Positions 1-8,393 of a DNA stretch of 64,000 nt are shown one piece after another. Source of the stretch: Streptomyces griseoincarnatus (GTDB lineage Bacteria; Actinomycetota; Actinomycetes; Streptomycetales; Streptomycetaceae); contig BMTH01000012.1 in the NCBI GenBank assembly GCA_014649575.1, forward strand, positions 158,122 to 222,121. The letters run 5' to 3'. Below the pieces are notes generated by a model that saw nothing but the letters and a program-made list of their open reading frames with translations, searched no databases and was not told where the DNA came from. How positions within the stretch are numbered: the stretch's first letter is position 1; the number at the start of each line of letters is the position of its first letter. Both the position numbers and the translations under genes were made by a program.

Positions 1-283
1 AGGCGGTGAACGCCGGCTGGAGGAGGGCCTCGCCGCCGGTGAGGGTCACTCCCCCGCCGGCGGTGGTGAGGAAGGCCCGGTACTTGGCGATCTCGGCCAT
101 CACCTCGTCGACCGTGGCCGGTTTCCCGTCCCGCATGTGCCAGGTGTCCGGGTTGGCGCAGTACAGGCAGCGGAGGGGACAGCCGCTGAGGAACAACACG
201 AACCGGGTCCCGGGACCGTCCACTCCCGTGGACAGATCCCAGGAGTGGATCCGGCCCGTCACCGGTTCGACCGTGGTGCTCAC
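1..283 (-). CDS. pflA: Pyruvate formate-lyase activating enzyme (partial)
   Basis: This is the N-terminal part of a radical SAM enzyme that installs the glycyl radical on pyruvate formate-lyase; the gene runs off the left edge. From a GTG at 283 the product begins VSTTVEPVTGRIHSWDLST and carries GCPLRCLYC, a Cys-x3-Cys-x2-Cys motif that binds the 4Fe-4S cluster and S-adenosylmethionine in this family, followed later by TLTGGEALLQ, the GGE motif. The GTG overlaps the TGA of the upstream pflB gene as GTGA, so the two are translationally coupled, the usual pflB-pflA order. The identification is firm from the motif and the neighbour; only about 94 residues are visible, so completeness cannot be judged. 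Confidence 0.93.
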   Translation of the reverse strand, partial: MSTTVEPVTGRIHSWDLSTGVDGPGTRFVLFLSGCPLRCLYCANPDTWHMRDGKPATVDEVMAEIAKYRAFLTTAGGGVTLTGGEALLQPAFTA

Positions 284-2538
284 AGCGATCCGTGGAAGGT
301 GCGGCTGATCACGTCGAGCTGCTGCTCACGCGTCAGCCGGACGAAGTTGACGGCGTATCCGGAGACCCGGACCGTCAGCTCGGGGTACTTCTCCGGGTGC
401 TCCATGGCGTCCTCCAGGGTCGCCCGGTCCAGAACGTTGACGTTCATGTGGAAGCCGCCGGAGGCCATGTACGCGTCCAGGATGCCGACCAGGTGGCCGG
501 CGCGTTCCCCGGGAACGTGCCCGAGCCCTTCCGGGGTGATCGTCGTGGTCAGGGAGATGCCGTCCCGGGCCGCCCCGTAGGGCAGCTTGGCCACCGACAG
601 GGCCGAGGCGGCGACCCCGTGCCGGTCGCGCCCGTTCATCGGGTTGGCACCCGGGGCGAAGGGCTCTCCGGCGCGGCGGCCGTCGGGGGTGTTGCCGGTG
701 TGTTTGCCGTACACCACGTTCGAGGTGATGGTCAGCACCGACTGCGTGTGCTCGGCGTCGCGGTAGGCGGGGTGCCGGCGCACCTTGGCCATGAAGGACT
801 CCACCAGGCCGACGGCGAGTGCGTCGACGCGGTCGTCGTTGTTGCCGTAGGCGGGGAACTCCCCCTCGGTCTTGAAGTCCACGGCGAGTCCGGTCGCGTC
901 ACGGAACACCTTGACACGGGCGTGCTTGACGGCGGACAGGCTGTCCACGGCGACCGACAGGCCGGCGATGCCGCAGGCCATGAAGCGGTGCACGGGGTGG
1001 TCGTGCAGGGCCATCTCGATCCGCTCGTAGGCGTACTTGTCGTGCATGTAGTGGATGACGTTGAGCGCGTCGACGTAGGTCCGGGCGAGCCAGTCCAGGA
1101 CGCGGTCGTAGGCGGCCGAGAGCTCGTCGTAGTCGAGGTACTCGCCGGTCAGCGGCGGCATCTCGGGGGTGATCTGGTCGCCGGTCATCTCGTCACGGCC
1201 GCCGTTGACCGCGTACAGCAGCGCCTTGGCGAGGTTGACGCGGGCGCCGAAGAACTGCATCTGCTTCCCGACCGCCATCGCGGAGACGCAGCAGGCGATC
1301 GCGGTGTCGTCGCCGGTGCACGGGCGCAGCAGGTCGTCGGACTCGTACTGGACGGCACTGGTGTCGACGGAGACCTGTGCGCAGAACTCCTTGAAGCCGT
1401 CCGGGAGCCGGGGCGACCACAGGACCGTCAGGTTGGGCTCGGGGGCGGGGCCGAGGTTGTAGAGGGTCTGGAGGAAGCGGAACGAGGTGCGGGTGACCAG
1501 CGGGCGGCCGTCGGCGCCGATGCCGCCGATGGACTCCGTGACCCAGGTGGGGTCGCCGGAGAACAGGGCGTCGTACTCGGGGGTGCGCAGGAACCGCACG
1601 ATGCGGAGCTTGATGACGAAGTCGTCGATCAGTTCCTGGGCGCGGGTCTCGTCAAGGAGGCCCGCGTCCAGGTCACGCTGGAGGTAGACATCGAGGAAGG
1701 TGGAGGTGCGGCCCAGTGACATCGCCGCACCGTTCTGTTCCTTCACCGCGGCCAGGAAGCCCAGGTAGAGCCACTGCACCGCCTCGTGGGCGGTGGTCGC
1801 GGGCCGGGTGACGTCGCAGCCGTAGGCCGCCGCCATGCGGGTCAGCTCACCCAGCGCGCGGATCTGCTCGGCCAGTTCCTCACGGTCGCGGATGACGTCC
1901 GGGGTGGAGGGCCGGGCGTCCAGCCGGGAGCGCTCGGCGCGCTTGGCCTCGACGAGCCGGTCGGTGCCGTACAGAGCGACGCGGCGGTAGTCGCCGATGA
2001 TGCGGCCACGGCCGTAGGCGTCGGGCAGTCCGGTGATGATGCCCACCTTGCGGGCGGCGCGCATGGCGGGGGTGTAGGCGTCGAAGACGCCGTCGTTGTG
2101 GGTCTTGCGGTAGGTGCCGAAGACCTTCGTCACGAAGGGGTCGGTCGGGTATCCGTACGCCTTCAGGCTGTTCTCCACCATGCGCAGACCGCCGTTGGGC
2201 ATGATCGCCCGCTTGAGCGGTGCGTCGGTCTGCAGGCCGACGATCAGCTCGCGGTCGCGGTCGATGAAGCCGGGGGTGTGCGAGGTGATCGTGGAGGGGG
2301 TGGCGGTGTCGACGTCGAGGACGCCCCGACGCCGCTCCTCGGGGAAGAGTGCGCTGACCTCCTCCCACACCGTGCGGGTGCGGTCCGTGGCACCGGTCAG
2401 GAAGGTGGCGTCGCCTTCGTAGGGGGTGTAGTTGGCCTGGATGAAGTCGCGCACGTCGATGCGCTCACGCCATTCCCTCCCGGCGAACTGCCGCCAGGCG
2501 TCGGTGGTCCCGGTGCCGGCTGTCACCGTCGCGGTCAT
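280..2538 (-). CDS. pflB: Pyruvate formate-lyase (formate C-acetyltransferase)
   Basis: Cytosolic glycyl-radical enzyme converting pyruvate and CoA to acetyl-CoA and formate. The 752-residue product has the active-site cysteine pair in IACCVSAM (Cys416-Cys417) and the glycyl radical loop RVSGYAVNF near the C terminus (Gly727), so both halves of the catalytic machinery are intact and the length matches the family. I chose the ATG at 2538, because AGGAG lies five bases upstream; a GTG at 2541 is possible but too close to that Shine-Dalgarno. It heads an operon with pflA. An inverted repeat of the island-wide type sits at 2650-2663. A formally strictly anaerobic enzyme in a Streptomyces points to microaerobic or dormancy metabolism, in keeping with adhE downstream on the other strand. 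Confidence 0.96.
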   Translation of the reverse strand: MTATVTAGTGTTDAWRQFAGREWRERIDVRDFIQANYTPYEGDATFLTGATDRTRTVWEEVSALFPEERRRGVLDVDTATPSTITSHTPGFIDRDRELIVGLQTDAPLKRAIMPNGGLRMVENSLKAYGYPTDPFVTKVFGTYRKTHNDGVFDAYTPAMRAARKVGIITGLPDAYGRGRIIGDYRRVALYGTDRLVEAKRAERSRLDARPSTPDVIRDREELAEQIRALGELTRMAAAYGCDVTRPATTAHEAVQWLYLGFLAAVKEQNGAAMSLGRTSTFLDVYLQRDLDAGLLDETRAQELIDDFVIKLRIVRFLRTPEYDALFSGDPTWVTESIGGIGADGRPLVTRTSFRFLQTLYNLGPAPEPNLTVLWSPRLPDGFKEFCAQVSVDTSAVQYESDDLLRPCTGDDTAIACCVSAMAVGKQMQFFGARVNLAKALLYAVNGGRDEMTGDQITPEMPPLTGEYLDYDELSAAYDRVLDWLARTYVDALNVIHYMHDKYAYERIEMALHDHPVHRFMACGIAGLSVAVDSLSAVKHARVKVFRDATGLAVDFKTEGEFPAYGNNDDRVDALAVGLVESFMAKVRRHPAYRDAEHTQSVLTITSNVVYGKHTGNTPDGRRAGEPFAPGANPMNGRDRHGVAASALSVAKLPYGAARDGISLTTTITPEGLGHVPGERAGHLVGILDAYMASGGFHMNVNVLDRATLEDAMEHPEKYPELTVRVSGYAVNFVRLTREQQLDVISRTFHGSL

Positions 2539-2649
2539 CACAGCTCCTCTCGTCGAACGGCCTTGTCACTGTCGATGGTCCTCCGCGCGGGCACGCGCCG
2601 AAGAGTGCCGACAGGGCACCGGGCGGGTCCCCTCCGCCCCCGGTCGACA

Positions 2650-2663
2650 GGGACCTTCGGCCT
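2650..2663. promoter_or_regulatory. Candidate DosR/OsdR-like inverted repeat upstream of pflB
   Basis: The 14-mer GGGAC-CTTC-GGCCT lies 112 bp upstream of the pflB start, inside the 486-bp divergent gap to the HPF-like gene. It is nested in a wider symmetry ACAGG...CCTGT (2647-2668). The layout GGGnC-N4-GnCCn recurs in most promoter regions of this island. The mycobacterial DosR box has a comparable GGGAC-N4-GTCCC core. Binding is inferred only. The rest of the gap (2542-3024) shows no convincing gene. Confidence 0.5.
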
Positions 2664-2923
2664 CCTGTCCGGAGACCCGCGCACCGCGGGACGGGGCCGT
2701 CGGGGCGAGGGCCGGCGACTGGAGAGGCGTGGTGTACCGGCCCCGCATGACGTCGCGGTGCCGGTGCCCCCCTCGTGTCCGCCGGGGCCGGCACCGACCG
2801 GCCGGCCGGCCCTGGCGGACCGGTGGCGGGCCGATGTGCCGGGCCGCCTCAGGCGTGCGGGACGGCGTCGTCTCCTCCTCCTTCGGAAGTTGAGGTCCGA
2901 GGGCTTCTCGGCCCCGAGGTCAG

Positions 2924-2937
2924 GGGCCGAGGAGCCC
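2924..2937. promoter_or_regulatory. Candidate inverted repeat upstream of the HPF-like gene
   Basis: GGGCC-GAGG-AGCCC lies 88 bp before the HPF-like start, within a longer perfect repeat CAGGGGC...GCCCCTG at 2921-2940 and overlapping a second one, TCGGCCCC...GGGGCCGA, at 2908-2930. The nested arms could equally form a hairpin in the leader RNA. It is included because it matches the spacing of the other island sites. Confidence 0.4.
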
Positions 2938-3024
2938 CTGCACCGAGGCCGACCGCCTCTGGGGCGCGGCCGGGAAACGCAGCAGTCTCGAGGTGTCGCA
3001 GAACGATCGGAGGGAGTGGCACAC

Positions 3025-3408
3025 ATGACCGCCAAGGACATCGGTACCCGTGGGACCTCCGCCACCGTGCGAGTGCGTGCCGACGGCGAGGTGGACGAGG
3101 AGTCCCTCGCCTATCTCCGCGAGAAGGTCGGCACCGCCCTGGACCGGCCCGGGCTGCCGCCCGTGAGCGGTGAGGTGCGCGTCGCGCGGGCCTCGGCCCA
3201 GCACGTCGAACTGCCCTGGTCCGCCGGCGCCGACATCCGCGTCGGACGTCACCTCGTGACCGTCCACGCCCACGAGGCGAGCGCACGTGAACTCGCCGAC
3301 CGGCTCCACGACCGGCTGCGCGCCGGTGCCGAGCGCGTCGTCCACCGAGGCGACACCACCCGCCGGACGGCCACGCCGCCCCCGTGGCGCGGCGGCCCGC
3401 AGAAGTAG
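3025..3408 (+). CDS. HPF/RaiA-like ribosome hibernation protein
   Basis: A 127-residue cytosolic protein resembling the N-terminal S30AE domain of hibernation-promoting factors: an alternating beta strand pattern (ATVRVRADGEVDEE), helix (LAYLREKVGTAL), paired strands (GEVRVARA, HLVTVHAHE) and the terminal helix ARELADRLHDRLRAGAERV. It lacks the C-terminal dimerisation domain of long HPF. Such proteins bind the small subunit and silence ribosomes in stasis. The start is the ATG after GGAGGGAG at 3010; a much longer open frame upstream is a shadow of pflB. It is followed 85 bp later by a CBS-BON gene, probably in one transcript. Mycobacterial DosR-regulated Rv0079 is a functional analogue that also acts on ribosomes. 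The call rests on fold pattern, not on a diagnostic motif. Confidence 0.7.
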   Translation: MTAKDIGTRGTSATVRVRADGEVDEESLAYLREKVGTALDRPGLPPVSGEVRVARASAQHVELPWSAGADIRVGRHLVTVHAHEASARELADRLHDRLRAGAERVVHRGDTTRRTATPPPWRGGPQK

Positions 3409-3493
3409 GCGCCGCGCGGCGCCCGTCCGGCCTGGCGGGGAACCGGTCTCCGGCTCCGGCCCTTCCCGTCGCACTCGTGAAGGAGAATCCGCC

Positions 3494-4141
3494 ATGACCG
3501 CTCACACCGTCGGTGAAGTGATGACCAGGGAGGTCGTGCAGGCCCGCCGGACGACACCGTTCAAGGAGGTCGTGCGCCTGCTCGACCACCACCGGATCAG
3601 CGGACTGCCGGTGGTCGACGCCGACGACAAGGTCCTCGGCGTCCTGTCCGGCAGCGATCTGGTGCGCGCCCAGGCGCACCGGGACGGCACCGTTCCGCCT
3701 CCGGCCGTGACGGCGGGTGACGTGATGTCGAGTCCCGCGGTCACCGTGCACCCCGAGCAGACCGTGCCGGACGCGGCCCGGCTCATGGAGCGCCGCGGCA
3801 TCGAACGGCTGCCCGTGGTCGACGAGGAGGACCGGCTCATCGGCATCGCCACCCGCCGGGACCTGCTCCGGGTCTTCCTGCGCGCGGACGACGACATCCG
3901 CCGCCAGGTGACCGGGGAGATCGTCGTCGACGCGCTGGAACTGCCGTCCGACGCCGTCCTCGTCTCCGTACGCGACGGTGTCGTCACCCTCACCGGCCGT
4001 GTCGAACGACACAGTCAGGTGCCGGAACTCCTGCATGCCGCCTGGCGCCTCGAAGGCGTGGTCGGCGTGGTGGACCGGCTCGGCTTCCGCACCGACGACT
4101 GTGCCGCGCCCGCCCCGCCGGCTCGGATCGGACGCCTGTGA
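3494..4141 (+). CDS. CBS domain pair protein with C-terminal BON domain
   Basis: A 215-residue cytosolic protein. Residues 7-60 (VGEVMTREVVQA to VLGVLSGSDLV) and 78-135 (AGDVMSSPAVTVHP to LIGIATRRDLLRVF) form two CBS motifs, the usual adenosine-nucleotide sensing Bateman module. Residues about 140-205 form a BON domain (ALELPSDAVLVSVRDGVVTLTGRVER). Streptomyces stress islands contain several such proteins, and M. tuberculosis Hrp1 (Rv2626c) is a CBS protein of the DosR regulon. A clear Shine-Dalgarno (GAAGGAGAA) precedes the ATG. It sits between the HPF-like gene and adhE. The ligand and partner are unknown; a truncated paralogue is at 13432. Confidence 0.88.
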   Translation: MTAHTVGEVMTREVVQARRTTPFKEVVRLLDHHRISGLPVVDADDKVLGVLSGSDLVRAQAHRDGTVPPPAVTAGDVMSSPAVTVHPEQTVPDAARLMERRGIERLPVVDEEDRLIGIATRRDLLRVFLRADDDIRRQVTGEIVVDALELPSDAVLVSVRDGVVTLTGRVERHSQVPELLHAAWRLEGVVGVVDRLGFRTDDCAAPAPPARIGRL

Positions 4142-4225
4142 ACGCGGCGGCGGGCAAGGCCGTGGGCTGCCTGGCCGGCCGAAGCCGACAGTCCCTGCCC
4201 GGCCGGGTCGGACGGGCACCGAAAG

Positions 4226-4239
4226 GGGTCCTTCGGCGC
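4226..4239. promoter_or_regulatory. Candidate inverted repeat upstream of adhE
   Basis: GGGTC-CTTC-GGCGC lies 90 bp upstream of adhE, within a wider AGGGG...CCCCT symmetry (4224-4243). The inner CCTTCGGC is identical to that of the pflB and doxX sites. It suggests shared control of the fermentation genes. Confidence 0.45.
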
Positions 4240-4328
4240 CCCTGCGGCAGGCGATTGCCCAGGACAGTGAAGGCAGACAACGGCACCGCCGAACACCGCG
4301 GCGGTCCTGACAACGGAGGCATACGACC

Positions 4329-6968
4329 ATGACCCGACAGAACGTGCGGCCCGAGGACCGCGGGACCGACACCCCGTCCGACACCGCGGTCGCCGTGGAC
4401 CGTCTGGTCACGGCCGGCCTCAAGGCGCTGGCCGACTACGAGAGCCTCACCCAGGAGCAGGTCGACCACATCGTGAAGAAGGCGTCCGTCGCCGCCCTCG
4501 ACCAGCACACCGCACTGGCCCTCCTGGCGGTCGAGGAGACCGGGCGGGGCGTGTTCGAGGACAAGGCGGCCAAGAACATGTTCGCCTGCGAGCACGTCAC
4601 GCACAGCATGGGCCGCATGAGGACCGTCGGGGTCGTCGCCCGCGACGACGTCGAGGACATGGTCGAGATCGCCGAACCGGTGGGCGTCGTGGCCGCGGTC
4701 ACCCCCGTCACCAACCCGACCTCCACCACGGTCTTCAAGGCCCTGCTGGCGCTGAAGACCCGCAACCCGGTCGTGTTCGCCTTCCACCCCTCCGCCCAGC
4801 GGTGCAGCGCCGAAGCGGCCCGCGTCGTACGGGACGCGGCCGTCGCCGCGGGAGCGCCGGAACACTGCGTGCAGTGGATCGAAGCCCCGTCCGTCGAGGC
4901 CACCCGCACGCTCATGCATCACCCGGGCGTCTCCCTGATCCTCGCCACCGGCGGCAACGCCATGGTCAAGGCCGCCTACTCGGCGGGCAAACCCGCCCTC
5001 GGCGTCGGCGCCGGCAACGTCCCCGCCTACGTCCACAAGAGCGCGAAGCTGCGCCGGGCCGTCAACGACCTCGTGCTGTCCAAGTCGTTCGACAACGGCA
5101 TGATCTGCGCCTCCGAGCAGGCCGTCATCCTGGACACCGGCATCTACGACGCGGCGCTCGCCGAGTTCCGCACCCTCCACGCCCATCTGGCCACCCCGGA
5201 GGAGAAGGCGAAGCTGGAGACCTTCCTCTTTCCCCCCACCGGCGGCTCGGGTGCGGGCTGCGAGCCCAAGGTCAACGCCGCCGCCGTCGGACAGAGCCCG
5301 GCCTGGATCGCCGAGCGGGCCGGGTTCTCCGTGCCGGACGACACCTCGGTCATCCTGGTCGAGGCCGAACGCGTCGGCCCGGACGAGCCGTTGACCCGTG
5401 AGAAGCTCTGCCCCGTCCTCGCCGTACTGCGCGCCGAGGACGAGCGCCACGGCTTCGACCTCGCCGCCGACATGGTCGCCTTCCACGGCCAGGGCCACAG
5501 CGCCGTCATCCACACCGAGGACCCCACCCTGGCCGAGGCGTACGGCAAGCGGATGAAGACCGTGCGGATCATCGTCAACTCGCCCTCCTCACAAGGCGCG
5601 ATAGGCGGCATCTACAACGGCCTGCTGCCCTCGCTCACCCTCGGCTGCGGCTCCTGGGGGAGCACATCGGTGTCCGACAACGTCTCCGCCGCCCAACTGC
5701 TCAACGTCAAGCGGGTGTCCGCCCGCCGCAACAACCTGCAGTGGTTCAAGGTTCCGCCGAAGATCTACTTCGAGCCGCAGGCCATCCGCTACCTGACCTC
5801 CATGCCGGACGTCCACCGCGTCACGATCGTCACCGACGCCACCATGACCCGCCTCGGGTTCGTCGACCGGATCACGCGGGTGCTGCAGCGACGTCCTGAA
5901 GCCGTGACCGTGCAGATCATCGACAACGTCCAGCCCGAACCGAGCATCGACTCCGTGCAGCACGGAGCCGGCCTGATGCGGGAGTTCCGTCCCGACACGA
6001 TCATCGCGCTGGGCGGCGGCTCGCCCATGGACGCGGCCAAGGTGATGTGGCTGCTGTACGAGCAGCCCGGCATCGACTTCGCCGACATGCGGCAGAAGTT
6101 CTCCGACATCCGCAAGCGTGCCTTCCGCTTCCCCACCCTCGGCAAGCAGGCCCGCCTGGTGTGCGTGCCCACCACCTCCGGCACCGGCGCCGAGGTCACT
6201 CCGTTCGCCGTCATCTCCGACCCCGCCACCGGCAAGAAGTACCCGCTGGCCGACTACGCGCTCACCCCCAGCGTGGCCATCGTCGACCCACTCCTCACCA
6301 CCGCCCTGCCCCCGGCGCTCGCCGCCGACAGCGGCTTCGACGCCCTCACCCACGCCATCGAGGCGTACGTGTCCGTCTACGCCAACGACTTCACCGACGG
6401 CCTCGCCCTCCACGCCGTCCGCCTGATCTTCGGCCATCTCGAGGCGGCGGTGAACGACCGCGACGGCTCGCCGGATGCCCGCGAGAAGATGCACAATGCC
6501 GGCACCATCGCGGGCATGGCCTTCGGCAATGCCTTCCTCGGCATCGTCCACGCCATGTCGCACACCCTCGGGGCCACCTTCCACATCGCACACGGCCGCA
6601 CCAACGCGGTCCTGCTCCCCCACGTCATCCGCTACAACGGCACCGTCCCCACCAAGCTCACCGGCTGGCCCAAGTATGAGACCTACCGGGCCCCCGAACG
6701 CTTCCAGGACATCGCCCGCACCCTCGGCCTGCCCGCCGCAACCCCGCAGGAGGGCGTGGAGTCCCTCGCCGCCGCCGTCGAGCGACTGCGCGACGCCGTG
6801 GGCATCGAGCCGACGTTCCGGGCCCTCGGCGTCGACGAGCGCGCCTTCCTCGACGCCCTGCCCCAGCAGGCCCTCAACGCCTACGAGGACCAATGCGCAC
6901 CCGCCAACCCGCGCATGCCGATGCTGGACGACATGCAGGGGATCATGCGCACCGCCTACCACGGCTGA
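4329..6968 (+). CDS. adhE: Bifunctional aldehyde-alcohol dehydrogenase AdhE
   Basis: An 879-residue fusion that reduces acetyl-CoA to acetaldehyde and then to ethanol with NADH. Residues about 25-450 form the CoA-acylating aldehyde dehydrogenase, with catalytic Cys260 in DNGMICASEQ. Residues about 470-870 form the iron-dependent alcohol dehydrogenase, with the GGGSPMDAAK nucleotide-binding signature and the metal region AADSGFDALTHAIEAY, GIVHAMSHTLG. Length and domain order match spirosome-forming AdhE. Together with PFL it provides a mixed-acid/ethanol outlet for pyruvate and NADH when oxygen is limiting. The start has GGAGG eight to ten bases upstream. An operator-like repeat lies at 4226. 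There is no co-transcribed gene downstream, only a usp remnant. Confidence 0.97.
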   Translation: MTRQNVRPEDRGTDTPSDTAVAVDRLVTAGLKALADYESLTQEQVDHIVKKASVAALDQHTALALLAVEETGRGVFEDKAAKNMFACEHVTHSMGRMRTVGVVARDDVEDMVEIAEPVGVVAAVTPVTNPTSTTVFKALLALKTRNPVVFAFHPSAQRCSAEAARVVRDAAVAAGAPEHCVQWIEAPSVEATRTLMHHPGVSLILATGGNAMVKAAYSAGKPALGVGAGNVPAYVHKSAKLRRAVNDLVLSKSFDNGMICASEQAVILDTGIYDAALAEFRTLHAHLATPEEKAKLETFLFPPTGGSGAGCEPKVNAAAVGQSPAWIAERAGFSVPDDTSVILVEAERVGPDEPLTREKLCPVLAVLRAEDERHGFDLAADMVAFHGQGHSAVIHTEDPTLAEAYGKRMKTVRIIVNSPSSQGAIGGIYNGLLPSLTLGCGSWGSTSVSDNVSAAQLLNVKRVSARRNNLQWFKVPPKIYFEPQAIRYLTSMPDVHRVTIVTDATMTRLGFVDRITRVLQRRPEAVTVQIIDNVQPEPSIDSVQHGAGLMREFRPDTIIALGGGSPMDAAKVMWLLYEQPGIDFADMRQKFSDIRKRAFRFPTLGKQARLVCVPTTSGTGAEVTPFAVISDPATGKKYPLADYALTPSVAIVDPLLTTALPPALAADSGFDALTHAIEAYVSVYANDFTDGLALHAVRLIFGHLEAAVNDRDGSPDAREKMHNAGTIAGMAFGNAFLGIVHAMSHTLGATFHIAHGRTNAVLLPHVIRYNGTVPTKLTGWPKYETYRAPERFQDIARTLGLPAATPQEGVESLAAAVERLRDAVGIEPTFRALGVDERAFLDALPQQALNAYEDQCAPANPRMPMLDDMQGIMRTAYHG

Positions 6969-7004
6969 ACACGGCCCCTGGTCGCCGCCACGGCCGAAGC
7001 CGGG

Positions 7005-7216
7005 AGCGCCGTCCCGACGTGGTGCAGCGGAGGACGGTCCACGGCGGTCCGCGCGAGACGCTGATCGAGGCGAGCCGCTCCGCCCAGGTGCTGGTGGTCG
7101 GCGCCCGGGGCCGGGGCGGCTTCGCGGGTCCGCTGCACGGGTCGGTCAGTCAGGGTCTTCCGCACCACGCGCGCTGTCCGGTGGCGGAGGTGCGGGAAGC
7201 GGACCGTTCTCCCTGA
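7005..7216 (+). pseudogene. C-terminal remnant of a universal stress protein gene
   Basis: Directly after adhE the + frame encodes VVQRRTVHGGPRETLIEASR, then LVVGARGRGGFAGPL and GSVSQ...HHARCPV, which is the final ~65 residues of a Usp domain, including the ATP-site G-x2-G-x9-GS pattern. The start and roughly the first half to three-quarters are missing and no ribosome site precedes it. Its last 71 bases overlap the 3' end of the antiporter gene on the other strand, so a deletion brought the two ends together. It is a relic. Confidence 0.72.
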
Positions 7217-8390
7217 GCACGCCTCGCCCACCGCCCGGTCGCTTCTTCCGCGGCGGTGCCGGGCGGGTGGGCGCGAGACGCGTGAGGAGGGGGCCGAACA
7301 CCGCGAGGAGCATCACGTAGGTGGTGACGACGGCCCCGAGCCGGTCCTGCGTGGGGCCGGCGAGTCCGAGGATGACGACCGAGAACTCCCCGCGCGCGAT
7401 GAGCGCCGTCCCGGCCCTCAGCCGGCCGCGTCGGCCCGCTCCCTCGCGGCGGGCGGCATACCATCCGGTCGCCACCTTGGTCGCGGCCGTGGCCACGGCC
7501 AGAGCCAGTGCGGCAGGCAGCTCGGACAGGAGGTCGCCGGGGTCCACGGACATGCCGAGTGCCAGGAAGAACACCGCCGCGAACAGATCGCGCAGCGGGC
7601 CGAGGACGGTCCGGGCCCGGTCGGCGGCGGCGCCCGTCACCGCGAGGCCCACCAGGAAGGCCCCGACTGCGGCCGAGACATGGACGACCTCCGCCAGCGC
7701 GGCGACGATCAGCGTGATCCCGAGCAGCCTGAGCAGCACCTGCTCGGGGTCCGTGTGGGACACGACCCGGCCGACGTGGTGGCCCCAGCGGCCGGATGCG
7801 ACGATCGCCGCGACCACGACGGCCGTGGCGGCCAGGACCGCCGTGAGCGCCTCCGACCAGGTGCCACCGGTGGTGACGACGACCAGCAGCGGCAGGTAGA
7901 CGGCCATCGCGAAGTCCTCCAGCACCAGCACCGCCAACACCGCCGGGGTCTCCCGGTTTCCGAGTCTGCGCAGGTCACGGAGCAGGCGGGCGACTATGCC
8001 CGAGGAGGAGACGTAGGTGACGCCCGCCAGCGCCAGGACGCCCGCCGCGTCCAGTCCGAGCAGCAGGCCCGCCCCGGCACCGGGCGCGGCATTGAGGACG
8101 AGGTCGACGACGGCGGAGAACCGGTGCCGGCCGAGACTGGCGGTGAACTCCCGCACCGTGAAGTCCAGACCGAGCGTCAGCAGCAGGAGGATCACGCCGA
8201 TCGCCGCGCCGGTGTCCACGAACTCGCGGGCGGCCGGCACCGGGGCGATTCCGCCGTCGCTCAGGGCGAGACCCGCCACCAGGTACAGCGGCACGGGTGA
8301 CAGGGCGAAGCGCCGGGCGACCGCGCCGAGCAGGCTGAGCGCGGTCAGGATGATCCCCAGCTCCAGCAGCAGGGCGACGGGAGTGTGCAC
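7146..8390 (-). CDS. CPA2-family cation/proton antiporter (KhtU-like)
   Basis: A 414-residue inner-membrane protein with about 11-12 hydrophobic segments in the arrangement of Kef/NapA antiporters (SPVPLYLVAGLAL, VILLLLTLGLDFTV, and a late ALIARGEFSVVILGLA loop). It begins with GTG at 8390, three bases after the stop of the upstream TrkA-C gene, so the pair is an operon. That pairing is the KhtT-KhtU arrangement, in which the soluble TrkA-C protein gates K+ or NH4+ efflux against H+. It lacks the RCK/TrkN domain of KefB/C, consistent with a separate regulatory subunit. The last ~40 residues are charged and proline-rich (APPRKKRPGGG) and run over the usp remnant, so the C terminus may have been acquired by the deletion there. 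Confidence 0.88.
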   Translation of the reverse strand: MHTPVALLLELGIILTALSLLGAVARRFALSPVPLYLVAGLALSDGGIAPVPAAREFVDTGAAIGVILLLLTLGLDFTVREFTASLGRHRFSAVVDLVLNAAPGAGAGLLLGLDAAGVLALAGVTYVSSSGIVARLLRDLRRLGNRETPAVLAVLVLEDFAMAVYLPLLVVVTTGGTWSEALTAVLAATAVVVAAIVASGRWGHHVGRVVSHTDPEQVLLRLLGITLIVAALAEVVHVSAAVGAFLVGLAVTGAAADRARTVLGPLRDLFAAVFFLALGMSVDPGDLLSELPAALALAVATAATKVATGWYAARREGAGRRGRLRAGTALIARGEFSVVILGLAGPTQDRLGAVVTTYVMLLAVFGPLLTRLAPTRPAPPRKKRPGGGRGVLRENGPLPAPPPPDSARGAEDPD

Positions 8391-8393
8391 CGC

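Noticed and set aside
2598..2640. CAGGGCACC...GGGTCCCC dyad upstream of pflB
   Set aside because: The spacing between the arms is much longer than in the other sites; likely a by-product of GC-rich composition.
1786..3024. Long N-terminal extension of the HPF-like gene
   Set aside because: The frame passes through the antisense of pflB; the ribosome site and homology both begin at 3025.
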